NCBI GenBank assembly: GCA_916700875.1
Contig: CAKAKS010000032.1
Span: 20,513,629 to 20,577,628 of the forward strand
Length of the DNA: 64,000 bases
Direction: 5' to 3'
Source of the DNA: Sebastes aleutianus
Taxonomy: Eukaryota > Chordata > Actinopteri > Perciformes > Sebastidae
In this document: positions 1-10,280 of the stretch, one piece after another
Numbering within the stretch: position 1 is the stretch's first letter
Layout: every line of letters begins with the position of its first letter
Notes under the pieces: model-generated
Databases searched by the model: none
Told to the model about the DNA's origin: nothing
The model's input: the letters and a program-made list of their open reading frames with translations, nothing else
Translations under genes and position numbers: made by a program

Positions 1-513
1 TGATGAACACATTAACGAAGTGGCTGGGTTATTTACAGAGTTTATGCCTGTGTCCAGGGGTTGCAATTAAAATGGTTCGTGCGCACACAACCCTGAGTCC
101 TAATGACCTAACAATCCCAGACACTTACCAAAAAATTGCTCATTATCTGTTTAGTTGACTGGTTGTCAACTGAGTAATGCCTCCTGTGGAAGAAATACAG
201 TAAATAATAATTAATGAGAAACAGAAAATGTTCTGTTTTATATGCTACGATACTAATTAATGAGCGCTGCAAGTTCTCCATTTGTTGTTTCCTGTATGAA
301 AAGTGTCTTGAAAGCGTGCCTGTCAAACACCCATTCACATATGGGTGTGTGTGTGTGTGTGTGTGTTGTATGCTTTCTTATTCCCCTACTAAAATGTACA
401 TTATCATATTTAGTGCATCAGAATCCAGCCTTGTCTCTTAAAAATGATGTTTCCCATACATCTAAACTGCATCATTTTGTCACTGATTATGTTCGTCTTT
501 GACATATCACAAA
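1..513. other. unique non-coding flank with a GT microsatellite
   Basis: No gene or known repeat is recognisable here. The only structure is a (GT)11 run at 345-366. Short open frames crossing the run have no domain content. Confidence 0.6.
345..366. repeat. (GT)n microsatellite
   Basis: Uninterrupted GT dinucleotides, about 11 units, directly visible. It is a candidate polymorphic marker. Confidence 0.95.
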
Positions 514-844
514 CATAGACTGTAAATAAGAAGTGGACGTAGTCAGCGCGACCTTACCCATTGGTTTGTGGACTACTGTTTTGAAGCCTCGAGTTCTGCA
601 TTTTGGCCGTTGCCATCTTGATTTTTTGCAACCAGAAGTGAGACGAGAGGGTGGAGCTAAGTACAATCGAACGCTGAATAAGACATTTTTAGGCGACCAA
701 AATAGTTATAATTAACTTTCATGAACTGAAAACACACTGTGAAAGGGTTAAAGTTGTAAGACGAAAACAGGACAACTCCCAGACTTTAGGTCTGACAAGT
801 GAAGCCAATGCTGAAGTGCCTTAAACTTGTATTTTTTCTAACAG

Positions 845-859
845 CCAGCAGGGGGCGAC
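845..859 (+). promoter_or_regulatory. CTCF-like core motif inside family A
   Basis: The sequence CCAGCAGGGGGCGAC is very close to the vertebrate CTCF core (CCA-C/G-YAG-R-KGGCR). The same string recurs in the three other family A copies, so it came with the transposon. Binding is not shown. Confidence 0.55.
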
Positions 860-1328
860 TCCTCTGGATGCAAAAATAAGTCTGATTGTATAGAAGTCTA
901 TGAGAAAATGAGCCTACTTCTCACTTGATTTATTACCTCAGTAAACATTGTAAACATCAGTTTATGGCCTCAATTGCTAGTTTCAATTCTTCTTCAATAC
1001 AGCATGATGTTCATTTAGTAAATTATGATCCCATTTAGAGTCAAATAGACCATAAAGCAGGGTATGCTTTAGGGCGTGGCTACCTTGTGATTGACAGGTC
1101 GCTACCACGGCGTTGTCCAGTCTGGGAGTTGTCCGTTCTTACAACACTTTGTGTTTTCAGTTCATGAAAGTTAATTATAACTTTTTTGGTCCTACGAAAT
1201 GTCTCATTCAGCATTCAGTTGTACTTAGCTCCACCCTCTCGTGTCACTTTTGGTTGCAAAAAAGCAAGATTGCGACGGCCAAAATGCCAAATTTGAGGCT
1301 TCAAAACGGCAGTCCACAAACCAATGGG

Positions 1329-1336
1329 TGACGTCA
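1329..1336. promoter_or_regulatory. CRE-type palindrome TGACGTCA in family A
   Basis: A full CREB/ATF half-site pair near the right end. It is intact also at 9669-9676, 18390-18397 and 29956-29963 in related copies, and mutated to TGACATCA (reverse strand) in the 61245 copy. Confidence 0.45.
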
Positions 1337-1371
1337 CGGTGACTACGTCCACTTCTTATATACGGTCTATG

Positions 1372-3525
1372 ATGGTAATGTAATTTTGTGGGAGACGGGG
1401 TTATATTTATTTGATTTTTTCATGAAATAGGGCACACACACATTTTGATCATCTTCATGTTATGCTTCTTTCTTCTTCTCCAAATAAACAAGTTATTGTG
1501 CTGTCAGTGTTTTCTCTTTACCGTTTGTCCAGTTGCTATATCCCATTAAGAGCACTGTTGCCAAAGGCCAGGACCCTGTGTCCATTGATTGTGTAGGATC
1601 GAGTCACATCATGGATGACCTTTGACCCCAGAGTCCACTCTGGCTCTTGGCCTTAGTGTGCAGCTGTGGTGAGAGTTGGCATTCCTCCCCCCGTGGGTCA
1701 GGACACCATTAGCCTCCACTGTAAAGAATGCAACACCATTCGTAATGACTGAAGAACTGACAATGACGAGCCACATGAGGAACACGTCACCAAAGACCTC
1801 TCTCTGTTTTTTACTAAGTGGCAAAGCTTCAGCAGTCTGGAAAAATGTCATTTTCCTTCATTCCCCACTAGTTAAATCTTCTCTTATTAATCATAAAAGT
1901 CCTGTCGTGCATTTTACATCTCAATTTATGAAACTGATAAATTGCAGCAGAGCCCTTAAATGTCAAACAAAAGTGCATCTTTATGCGTGCGAATACATCA
2001 TTCATGGTAAATTTACATGATGAATGATTCTTAAAAGTCTCAGAAAGACTTACAATCTCTGTTGTTGCACTACGTAATGGGATTTTAATGGCTCTGATAG
2101 CCAAAACACATGTCCCAACGAAGCTGCTGCATGTATAGTTCAAGCTTGGTCAGTGTGACCAGCACACATATGGCACCCTTCCTCCACATCATCTGAATCG
2201 TACTCTCTCCGGAGTTGGGCTTGAGTCCAAACCTTTTTTTTATCTATAGGCTCCCATCTTTCTCTGTCTTTGCTCAAATCCTTTTCTTTTTTTTCTCCTC
2301 TGTTTACTACTTCTAACTTCCTCAGTCTTTGGGTGCACAGAGCTAAACTGATGTACTGCTGTTTTCTCTGAGCTCTTATGAGTGGTGGTGAAAAGACAAG
2401 AGACTTCTTTAAGCCTTTTGGGACCCCACAGCCACAAGTGTCTGCAGGGCTGTCTATGTTGGAGTCTGTTTTGTTGAAGTCTGGGAAAGAGAAAGACCTC
2501 ATGGTTCCTCAAACCCTTTGAAATGCTGTTTTTGTGATCGATTCGCAGACCAATTCTGTAAAACCCAGAGGAGCAAACCCCCTGCTCATATGCTCCAAGG
2601 AAAACTCATAGTTTTTTGAAGCCGATGGTATTTGCGTTTTATGCAGGCAAACTGTGCAACATGTTGATTTGTCCTGGGCATCCGTTGCTCCACAGGCTTT
2701 GAGATGAAGACGTTTGCTTACTCTGAACTCCTTGCCAATTTGTCTCACCGAGGGACGGGCAGTCTTACTGTTTTCCCTCATGTCTTTCACACCAATCCTT
2801 TATCTAAACTCGCCCACTAGCCCTCCACACCTCTCTTCCTCTTTCCCCTTTCATTTTCCCCCTTCATCTTCTTATAAACTTTCTACCATCTTCACTTTTT
2901 CTTCCCTTCTCTCCCTCCCCCTTTCCCGTTCTGCACACACTTACCACGTAAAATGTAACTTGCACAAATTTATCAGAGCTGACGTTGAAACTTGGACCCC
3001 CTTTTGCTATCAATGTCTAATGCTTGTTCCCGTCTTACCAGTGCAGATGGCTGTCAGAGGCTGCAATCCCAAACACTGTGTTCAGCTGGAGTATGTCTTT
3101 GATCTCTTTTGACTAATAGTAATGGCTTGTTTTTGTCTGGGGGGGAGATCTTGGCGAGCTGTGTCAAACAGGGATTTCATCATGCGTCTTTTTTTCCGTA
3201 TTGTTTTACATACAGAACCCGGCTTAGTTGAGTGCTGAGAGGAAGAACGCTGTAGAGAAGACAGTGACGAGACGCATGACCCCTTTTTGTAGCTTATCAG
3301 TGATCAATGTTTGAGCTGCTAATCCCCTGTGCACTTACAACACTCATATCTCAGTGACTGACTTTATGCATACACACACAGGCCCGAGAACACTCATTGT
3401 AGTTAGTCAGAGAGGGAGGGAGTGGGTAGATAGAGTGCAGTTAACCGTATGCACTCGACTGGAGCAAAACTTAAAAAGAAAAAAATGTTAAAATGTTATA
3501 TGTATATGTAATTTTGGCCATGTAA
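1372..3525. other. unique non-coding DNA
   Basis: No gene or known repeat recognised. There is a pyrimidine-rich stretch at 2815-2935. Open frames on the minus strand between 2140 and 2790 resemble no family I know and carry no splice or start context that would support them. Confidence 0.5.
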
Positions 3526-4092
3526 TTCATGGCCATTTTCAAAGGGGTCCCTTGACCTCTGACCTCAATATATGTGAATGAAAATGGGCTCTATGGGTAC
3601 CCACAAGTCTCCTCTTTACAGTCATGCCCACTTTATGATAATCACATGCAGTTTTGTGCAAGTCATGGTCAAGTCTGCGCACCGACACACTGACAGCTGT
3701 TGTTGCCTGTTTGGCTTGAGTTTACCATGTTATGATTTGAGCATATTTTTTAATGCTAAATGCAGTACCTGTGAGGGTTTCTGGACAATATTTTTCATTG
3801 TTTTATGTTGTTAATTGATTTCCAATAATAAATATATACGTACATTTGCATAAAGCAAGCATATTTGCCCACTCCCATGTTGATAAGAGTGTTAAATACT
3901 TGACAAATCTCCCTTTAAGGTACATTTTGAACAGATAGAAATGTGCAATTAATTTGCGTTTAATCGTGATTAATCATGGAAAATCACGCAATTAATCAAG
4001 ATTAAATATTTATATCATCACATGCAGTTTTTTCATGTCATAGTCAAGTCAACACATTAATATTTAAATATTTTAATCGATTGACAGCCCTA
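3526..4092 (+). mobile_element. hAT-type MITE (family C), 5'-truncated
   Basis: Shares its body with the complete copy at 34374-35105, from the CAAAGGGGTCCCTTGACC segment through to the terminal TTGACAGCCCTA. The left half is missing; the copy starts near GGCCATTTTCAAAGG. Between the body and the right terminus there is an extra segment (about 4013-4060) that repeats internal sequence from about 3641-3690, so the right end has been rearranged. Non-coding. Confidence 0.85.
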
Positions 4093-4852
4093 GATTTTAT
4101 ATATCCCTAATATATAAAATAATGACAAATATGAGGAAATATGGGTCTAGGATTACATTGTTGAAAAATATGTAAAATAGAAGTCCCTTTACAGTTGTAT
4201 TGTTAAACTATAACTTTTGTGCCCCAAAAAACTTTTTAACCAAAAAAAAAATGTTATATGTATTATTCCACTTTTTTTGAAAGTTGATCACACGTTTTAC
4301 TGCTTTTTGAAATGCGGTAGTTGCACACGCTACGCTGACTTTGCCGTTGGCTCTTCCAAAGCCATGAAAGCGAATGCACCTGTGATAAATACTGCCTGCT
4401 ATTATCACTCATTGAATCAATTAATTAAATCTTCCTAAAACATTTATGCCACTCGTTACCGCACCGATCCCACAATGGGGAGATGGATTACAGGTGCTTC
4501 CTGTAGGCAGAAGAAAAAAAAATAAGACTGATTAAAGACGGATGTGAGGTGTTTTCTCCCAGCCCTCCGCCCCTTCATCCCTCCGTTCCTATCCTCTTCC
4601 TCCTCCTCCTGGAGGCTCCCACACCAGTTTGTTCGTGCACTTGACAGACACTTTTCAGGTCTAAAAGAGGCCACGGAGGGACATTCCCGTGTACAACCCC
4701 TCAGCAGCCAACGTGAGATGATAGTGTGGGGTGGGGTGAAAAAAATAAATAACTCATGCTAAGTTATTTCTCCATGAAGGGAGCGGAGAGACAGCTGACG
4801 GGGACATGTTTAGACAGTTGCGCTCGGGCAGGGCATTCCTCACCCTCAACCA

Positions 4853-4873
4853 ACACACACACACACACACACA
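4853..4873. repeat. (AC)n microsatellite
   Basis: Uninterrupted AC dinucleotides, directly visible. Confidence 0.95.
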
Positions 4874-6243
4874 TGCTGTAGTCCTTTTGGATACCATCAC
4901 ACATTTAAACAAATATACAGACACAAAATATTGGGCCGGGTTCGTCCATTACCCCCCACAAACATGTGCACACACACACACACTGAGTGACATTCCCATT
5001 TCCTCTGCCAACATGCCAAGTCTCTCAGCATTGCACACACACACACTCACTAAGACTAACATACAAACACATGTGAGCTTGATTAGAAAGCCGTGGTTGG
5101 TTGACAAATGGCACGGTGTTCATATTTTGCCTCTGGCATGGCGGCGGTAATGATTCCATAATTGTCCTGAGCGCTCAACACTCACTTCCAATCAGCATCC
5201 AGAACAGCTCTGCAGCTGGCTACCCACGCCTCTGGAACCTGCAACGACACACACAAACACACCACACACACAAACAAAAAGATTCAGTTGCAAGTGTGGT
5301 TAATAAGAGTCACGAGAAGAATGCAGTGTGTTCATAGTTCTCATCTTTTTGCTATGTGATCCTATCTGTTATTGCACCTAGAAAAATGTTGCTGAGGGTG
5401 AGATGGATCTGATACATTGGACAAGGCAGCTGTGTGCCATTGCAGTCATGCCTAAGTTAGAATAGCTGGGGAAAGATAGGGATTGATGTGTTTATGCTGG
5501 TGACTTCTGATTCCCTCCTTTGGCACATTTGAGTCTACAATCAAGGAAATTGTCATGTTTTCTTTGGGATAGACTTGGATTCAGGGTGCTGTGAGCCAGA
5601 ACGTGGGCAGTGTGACGCTTTCTACCCCTGTTGCATGTGAGGAACATACATAACTCACATGTTACATGTACGATCCGTTCCACGTGTAAGGCGAGGACAT
5701 TATCTGGGTCATAGTGTGGAGACTGGTGCAGAATCTCCCTCTCCCTCTCTCTCTGTCTCACTCTTTGCACTTAGAGGGAAGAGAAAAAAAACTCAAACAA
5801 GCAATCCATTTGCCATGATATCACCCAGCGCTTGCTCGGGCAAAACATCTTGTCCAAATTATAGGGCTATTACTCCGTATAGTGGGGTTAGGGATTCTCT
5901 GAGAGAGATTCATCCCCGTACCCCATGCAGACTTTAATTAGTGATGAATTAAGCCTCTGGTCTCGGCTTGCTGGAACATGGTCCCCGTTGAAGGTTAGCT
6001 CTGCTCGAATACTTTAGGACTGACCTCTCTGAAAGGCTGCCAAGAATGTCAGAAATCCTAGTTGCGTGGGAGCGCCTTGCCGAGTTCCTCCTGGGCTGGT
6101 TGGTTGCCTCCTCCGCTCTGTGTTTCTGCTATTAGCAGTGCCCTCTGCAGGATGCCTCGACCGCATGTGATGATGTAAGCACATTTCTCCTGTGCTGTGC
6201 AACTGCCTGTGGCTATGAAGCGATGCAGGGCAGACGGTCTTTT

Positions 6244-6245
<2 letters not shown>

Positions 6246-6282
<37 letters not shown>
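6246..6282. repeat. (CT)n microsatellite
   Basis: About 18 CT units, followed by an imperfect continuation to about 6295. Confidence 0.95.
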
Positions 6283-6285
<3 letters not shown>

Positions 6286-7049
6286 CTCTCGTCTCCTTTT
6301 CCCTCTTGCTGCAAATACAGAACCGCTGATTGCTTGGATCTTTATAAGGTTAAGAGATGTAAAAGCTACATCAGGTGTTCACGCATCTATAAAACACTGC
6401 TCACCTAAAGGGGGTATTTAGACTGTTGGATGCACAGCAAATCTGCACTTGTCATTTGTTGTGGGAGAGGATATGACATCATCACCATGCTAAAGATGGT
6501 GTGTCACAGAAAGATCAGTCCAACCCAGCCTGTGTCCATGTGTTGTTGTGGCTTCAGAAGTAGGAAGGGACCGTATAGTGGCCTACAGGGAGCCAAAGGA
6601 ACTGACAGCCAGTGTCAGGCAGAAGCGGTGTTACTAGTTTAACTACATATCTCAGTAGCGGGATGATAGTGTCGCTGTTTTCTGAATCAAATAGCTTTTC
6701 AGTTAGCTCTTCTATTGATCAATTAGTGTGGTAGCGTTCACACAAGCTGTTTTCCCAAGCATTTCTGAAGCATCTGAAATCTGAAAAATCTGAATCTGAA
6801 ATAAAACTGCTAAGGATCAGTAAGTGATGCCACCGACAGAAGCACTTCCACATGACGGTGACATCATGTACCGATCCTTGGAGTGATGCCTACGACACCT
6901 CTGCTGCAGGTGATACACCCAAGCTTGTGTCTACTTGAAGGAAAGGTGGCAGAGGGTGAGGACGGAAAGGAATTGATCCCGAGGGAGTCACAGTTAACCT
7001 GACCCGCCAGATGGTTTGTCACACCTAACCACCAGAGAAGCCGTCATTG

Positions 7050-7480
7050 GACACTTTCAAAAAAATACTTGGCAGGTAAGCGGATGAACTATCTGTCAAT
7101 CAAAATCAAACTCTTGCCGAAGCCAAGCGGGAAAACATTGTTTTTCATCGAGAAAAGCCTTCAGTGCCGTTCTTTGCTCTTCTTTCAATGAAGAATACTC
7201 TCCAGTTCTGATATAACCGCTGTTATCGCAGCATCTACGCTAACCTCTTCCTCTCCATGTCACCTCACACACACTTAAGCCACATCCGTATAGCTGCCAA
7301 TAGCTCCTCACAAGACGCTGATTGGCTCCGTGGTCTGGCTTGCCAGCCACAAACACATTACTTGAAGCCTGACGAGATGGATTTTCGTGTGATATGTGAT
7401 CCCGCGATTCTCGCCTGATCTCGTGACATCGTGAGAATCCAGCTGCCGTGCAAGGTAAAATCGCCGTGGCCGTAGACCAC
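7050..7480. repeat. possible interspersed repeat, unclassified
   Basis: The stretch from CTTGGCAGGTAAGC to the AAACTGTTTAATTA tail resembles a dispersed fish repeat I vaguely recognise. There is no second copy in this window and I could not find terminal repeats, so the call rests on memory only. The rest up to 8665 is unique AT-rich DNA with a (TG)11 run at 7993-8014. Confidence 0.25.
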
Positions 7481-7992
7481 GAACATAAACTGTTTAATTA
7501 TATTAATATGCTACAGTGTAGTACACTGTGCATTGGTGCAAGGCAGGTGGATATTGCTATGGTAGTAAGGTGCATGATTGTCCATGGATGGTAGAATTAA
7601 GTGTGCACTGATAGTTGAAAGTACTATAATTTATATTATATTATCAATTATATTATTAAATGATTATATGATTTATATTAGGCCTATATATATTTGCTTT
7701 TATATTAATAGCATTGACTTGGAATGAAGTTGGTTCAATGTAAAAAAACTACTTTTGCCATGTTGTTGTAGCTGAGCTTACTACGTTTGTCTGAATGGTA
7801 GCTTCATGTTGACTAACTGGTATACAGCTTAGCTCACTTTTCTTTCCAAGTAGCTTGCCCAACACTGCTGACAGCACAACGCAGTCACATTGACACTGAA
7901 CGTACAGATTCTCTGCCTGTGTGTGAACAAAATATGTCAGTAACACTGAATGCAAAGCTGATATGTGAAGGGTAAGCCAGTGTGAGTGTAAA

Positions 7993-8014
7993 TGTGTGTG
8001 TGTGTGTGTGTGTG
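7993..8014. repeat. (TG)n microsatellite
   Basis: About 11 uninterrupted TG units. Confidence 0.95.
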
Positions 8015-8184
8015 ACAGATGATGGCGTGGGCTGGTTAGCTGGTCTATCTACGCTGCACTGCTTAGTAAAGCCTTCAAGGTCTGGTTGGTTCGAAGGAGG
8101 TCTATATAAGGCTGCTTAGGAAGGCCTTCAGGGTCCTCCATGTTAATTAACTAATTACTTTGCTAATTGGACACATTCGATGTG

Positions 8185-8220
8185 CCCCCCCACCCCCTCA
8201 CCCCTCCCGCCCCTTCCCCC
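8185..8220 (-). other. G-quadruplex candidate on the minus strand
   Basis: Six C-runs of 3 to 7 bases separated by 1-3 bases give consecutive G-runs on the minus strand, meeting the usual four-tract rule with short loops. Confidence 0.6.
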
Positions 8221-8737
8221 GCAGCCAACCTCTTCTTCTTCGCTATCTGTTCTGAAGCCTTCTAGCAGCCTTTGACAAATCAACACAGTGAGTTCCCCCT
8301 TCAAGCCAGTCTCTTCTGGAGGAGTCAAAATTGGAATTATTTCAAAATTCAAAACCTGACACCAACAAAAGCTTCTTCGCTCTTTATTGATGGGCAATCA
8401 TGGGTTGACGTATCGACCTATGTGACTCTAACGTGAAAGTGGAGCAACACAAACACCGTCTCCATCTCAAGTGAAAGGATTGGTAGTTGACACACAGAGT
8501 AGGTAGGGGAGGGTGTTTGATTTCCCAGACACAGATTAAGCTTAGTTGAAGAGTAATGTGTTATCTTCAATGGAAGCTCTCCATCACAGGGAATATAGGC
8601 CAGGATTTAGTTTAATCTGTGCTTAACCTGTTGAAATTTTATAGTCAGTATGCTTTATTCACATTCAGTCGGCAACCTCGGGGTCTGAGAAGTGAAGCCA
8701 ATGCTGAAGTGCCTTAAACTATCATTCTTTCTAATAG

Positions 8738-8752
8738 CCAGCAGGGGGCGAC
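8738..8752 (+). promoter_or_regulatory. CTCF-like core motif inside family A
   Basis: Identical 15-mer CCAGCAGGGGGCGAC to that at 845, same orientation. Confidence 0.55.
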
Positions 8753-9023
8753 TCCTCCGGTTGCAAAAATAAGTGAAAATGAGCCTACTTCTCACTTGAT
8801 TTATTACCTCAGTAAACATTGTAAACATGAGTTTTTGGTCTCAATCGCTAGTTTCAAGTCTTCTTCAATACAGCATGATGTTCATTTAGTAAATTATGGT
8901 CCCATTTAGAGTCAAATAGACCATAGAGCAGGGTATGCTTTAGGACGTGGCTACTTGTGATTGACAGGTCGCTACCATGGCGTTGTCCGGTTAGGGAGTT
9001 GTCTGTGTTTTCGTCTTACAACA

Positions 9024-9475
9024 TTAAATGCCCTGACGCACCAAGCCATCCGTCGACCTAGTTTTTTCGGTGTGTCCCGCACTGTCGGCTCTAGTCTGCG
9101 TGTGTCTGTATGTTTAATCGGCGGCGGAGCCCGTCGGTTAGAGAAATCACTCTTATTGGCTGTTCGTCTTAAAAGAATCAGTGCACGAGGAGAGAAGTGA
9201 GCGTGAGGAAAGCAAGCAAACAAGTTAAGTTAAGAGGAAAAACACAGAAGGCTCTTCTCATTTTTCATCTTCATCTCATCTGATTATTCAGACAGATATT
9301 GTCATAACAAATCTGGAATGAAGCTAAGTGGTGAGTGAGAGTGATGTGAAAATGGTCGAGTTGTGTGTTGGAGTGCAACTTTTTGGATAAGACAAAGGCG
9401 AAGTGAAGCGACTCAACAGTCGGCCTTCATCGCCGCTAGCTCTTTGATGTCGGGTTGGCGTGTCTCGGCCTTTAA
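9024..9475. mobile_element. TTAA-flanked MITE nested in family A
   Basis: Both edges carry TTAA (9024-9027, 9472-9475). The termini are imperfect inverted repeats: TTAAATGCCCTGACGCACC on the left against TTAAAGGCCGAGACACGCC from the right, 18 of 24 positions equal over the full comparison. The host sequence resumes with CCCTTTCACAGTG as in other copies. The TTAA target fits piggyBac or Kolobok/Looper-type transposition. Non-coding. Confidence 0.8.
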
Positions 9476-9899
9476 CCCTTTCACAGTGTGTTGTCAGATC
9501 ATGACATTATTTCTAACCTTTTTTGGTCCCTTAAAAATGTCTTGTTCAGTGTTCGGTTGTTCTTAGCTCCACCCTCTTGTGTCACTTCTGGTTGCAAAAA
9601 CCAAAAAGATGGCGACGGCCAAAATGCCAAATTTGAGGCTTCAAACCGGCAGTCCAAAAACCAATGGTTGACGTCACGGTGACTACGTCCACTTCTTATA
9701 TACAGTCTATGCTCACATTGTATGTTTATCGATGGCTTTCTTTTGTTAGATTGTTTACTAGTTGGATTGCTAAATAGTGTGCTGATGTGCACTGTGGGTT
9801 TGCAATGGAGGTGATAGTGGATATTTTTTCACCTGCTAATAGGTGAGAGGATCTCGGTGTGTTTGAGTGTGTGTGATCGCTTCGAGTGTGTCAGATACC

Positions 9900-10165
9900 T
9901 CCTCTCCCTTTAACCTGTTTTTTTTTTCTTTTGCTCTTTTCTCCCCCCGCTCACTTCCATTACCTTCCTCCTTCCCATTTCTCACCTCTTCCTCATATCT
10001 TTCCAATTTATTTTGTCAGCTCTCTCTCCTTTCCCATTTCTACTGCTCTTCCCACTTTTCCTCCACTACTCCTGCTTCTCCCTCCCTCTCCCTCTCCCTC
10101 TCCCCTTTCTTTTCTTCCACTGACCCCCTCCCCCCCCCTCCCCTCTCAACCCTCCTTTGGAACAG
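9900..10165 (+). repeat. long polypyrimidine tract
   Basis: Almost all C and T on the plus strand for over 250 bases, including C-runs at 10124-10143 that make a minus-strand G-quadruplex possible. Such tracts can form triplex DNA. Confidence 0.7.
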
Positions 10166-10216
10166 GGAGTTCTGGGTTGGGCGACAGCAGCAGCTGCAGA
10201 AGGAGCAGCTGCTCAA

Positions 10217-10280
10217 TGTGTGTGTGTGTGTGTGTGTGTGTCTGTGTGTGTGGTTGCTTGTGTGCGTGTGTGTGTGTATA
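10217..10280. repeat. compound (TG)n microsatellite
   Basis: A (TG)12 run followed by interrupted TG blocks to 10280. Confidence 0.9.

Larger units (their letters stand above)
514..1371 (+). mobile_element. family A element, rearranged foldback copy
   Basis: The stretch from about 785 to 1371 matches the body and right end of the other family A copies (8666, 29380, 61245). Unlike them, this copy begins with an inverted duplicate of its own right end: 514-784 is the reverse complement of 1120-1371 at most positions, with both outer ends reading CATAGAC toward the inside. The other copies instead start CAGTCGGCAACC. No 8-bp target duplication is visible at the outer ends, so this looks like a secondary inverted duplication rather than a clean insertion. 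It has no coding capacity. It carries a CTCF-like core (845-859) and a TGACGTCA site (1329-1336). Confidence 0.85.
4093..7049. other. unique non-coding DNA with microsatellites
   Basis: No gene recognised. Contains CA runs (4853-4873, 4969-4983), scattered CACA tracts up to about 5275, a pyrimidine-rich patch at 4556-4615 and a (CT)n run at 6246-6282. Open frames across these are low-complexity artefacts. Confidence 0.5.
8666..9711 (+). mobile_element. family A element, interrupted by a TTAA element
   Basis: Starts CAGTCGGCAACC and ends ACAGTCTATG. It is flanked by TTCACATT (8658-8665) and CTCACATT (9712-9719), an 8-bp target duplication with one mismatch. The body matches the copies at 29380 and 61245 but is split by an unrelated TTAA-flanked element at 9024-9475. 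It has a CTCF-like core at 8738-8752 and TGACGTCA at 9669-9676. Non-coding. Confidence 0.9.

Noticed and set aside
2140..2790. Adjacent minus-strand open frames with a Cys-containing stretch (CCTVCLH) and a helix-turn-helix-like string
   Set aside because: Not enough for a zinc finger or transposase; different frames, no repeat termini and no second copy.
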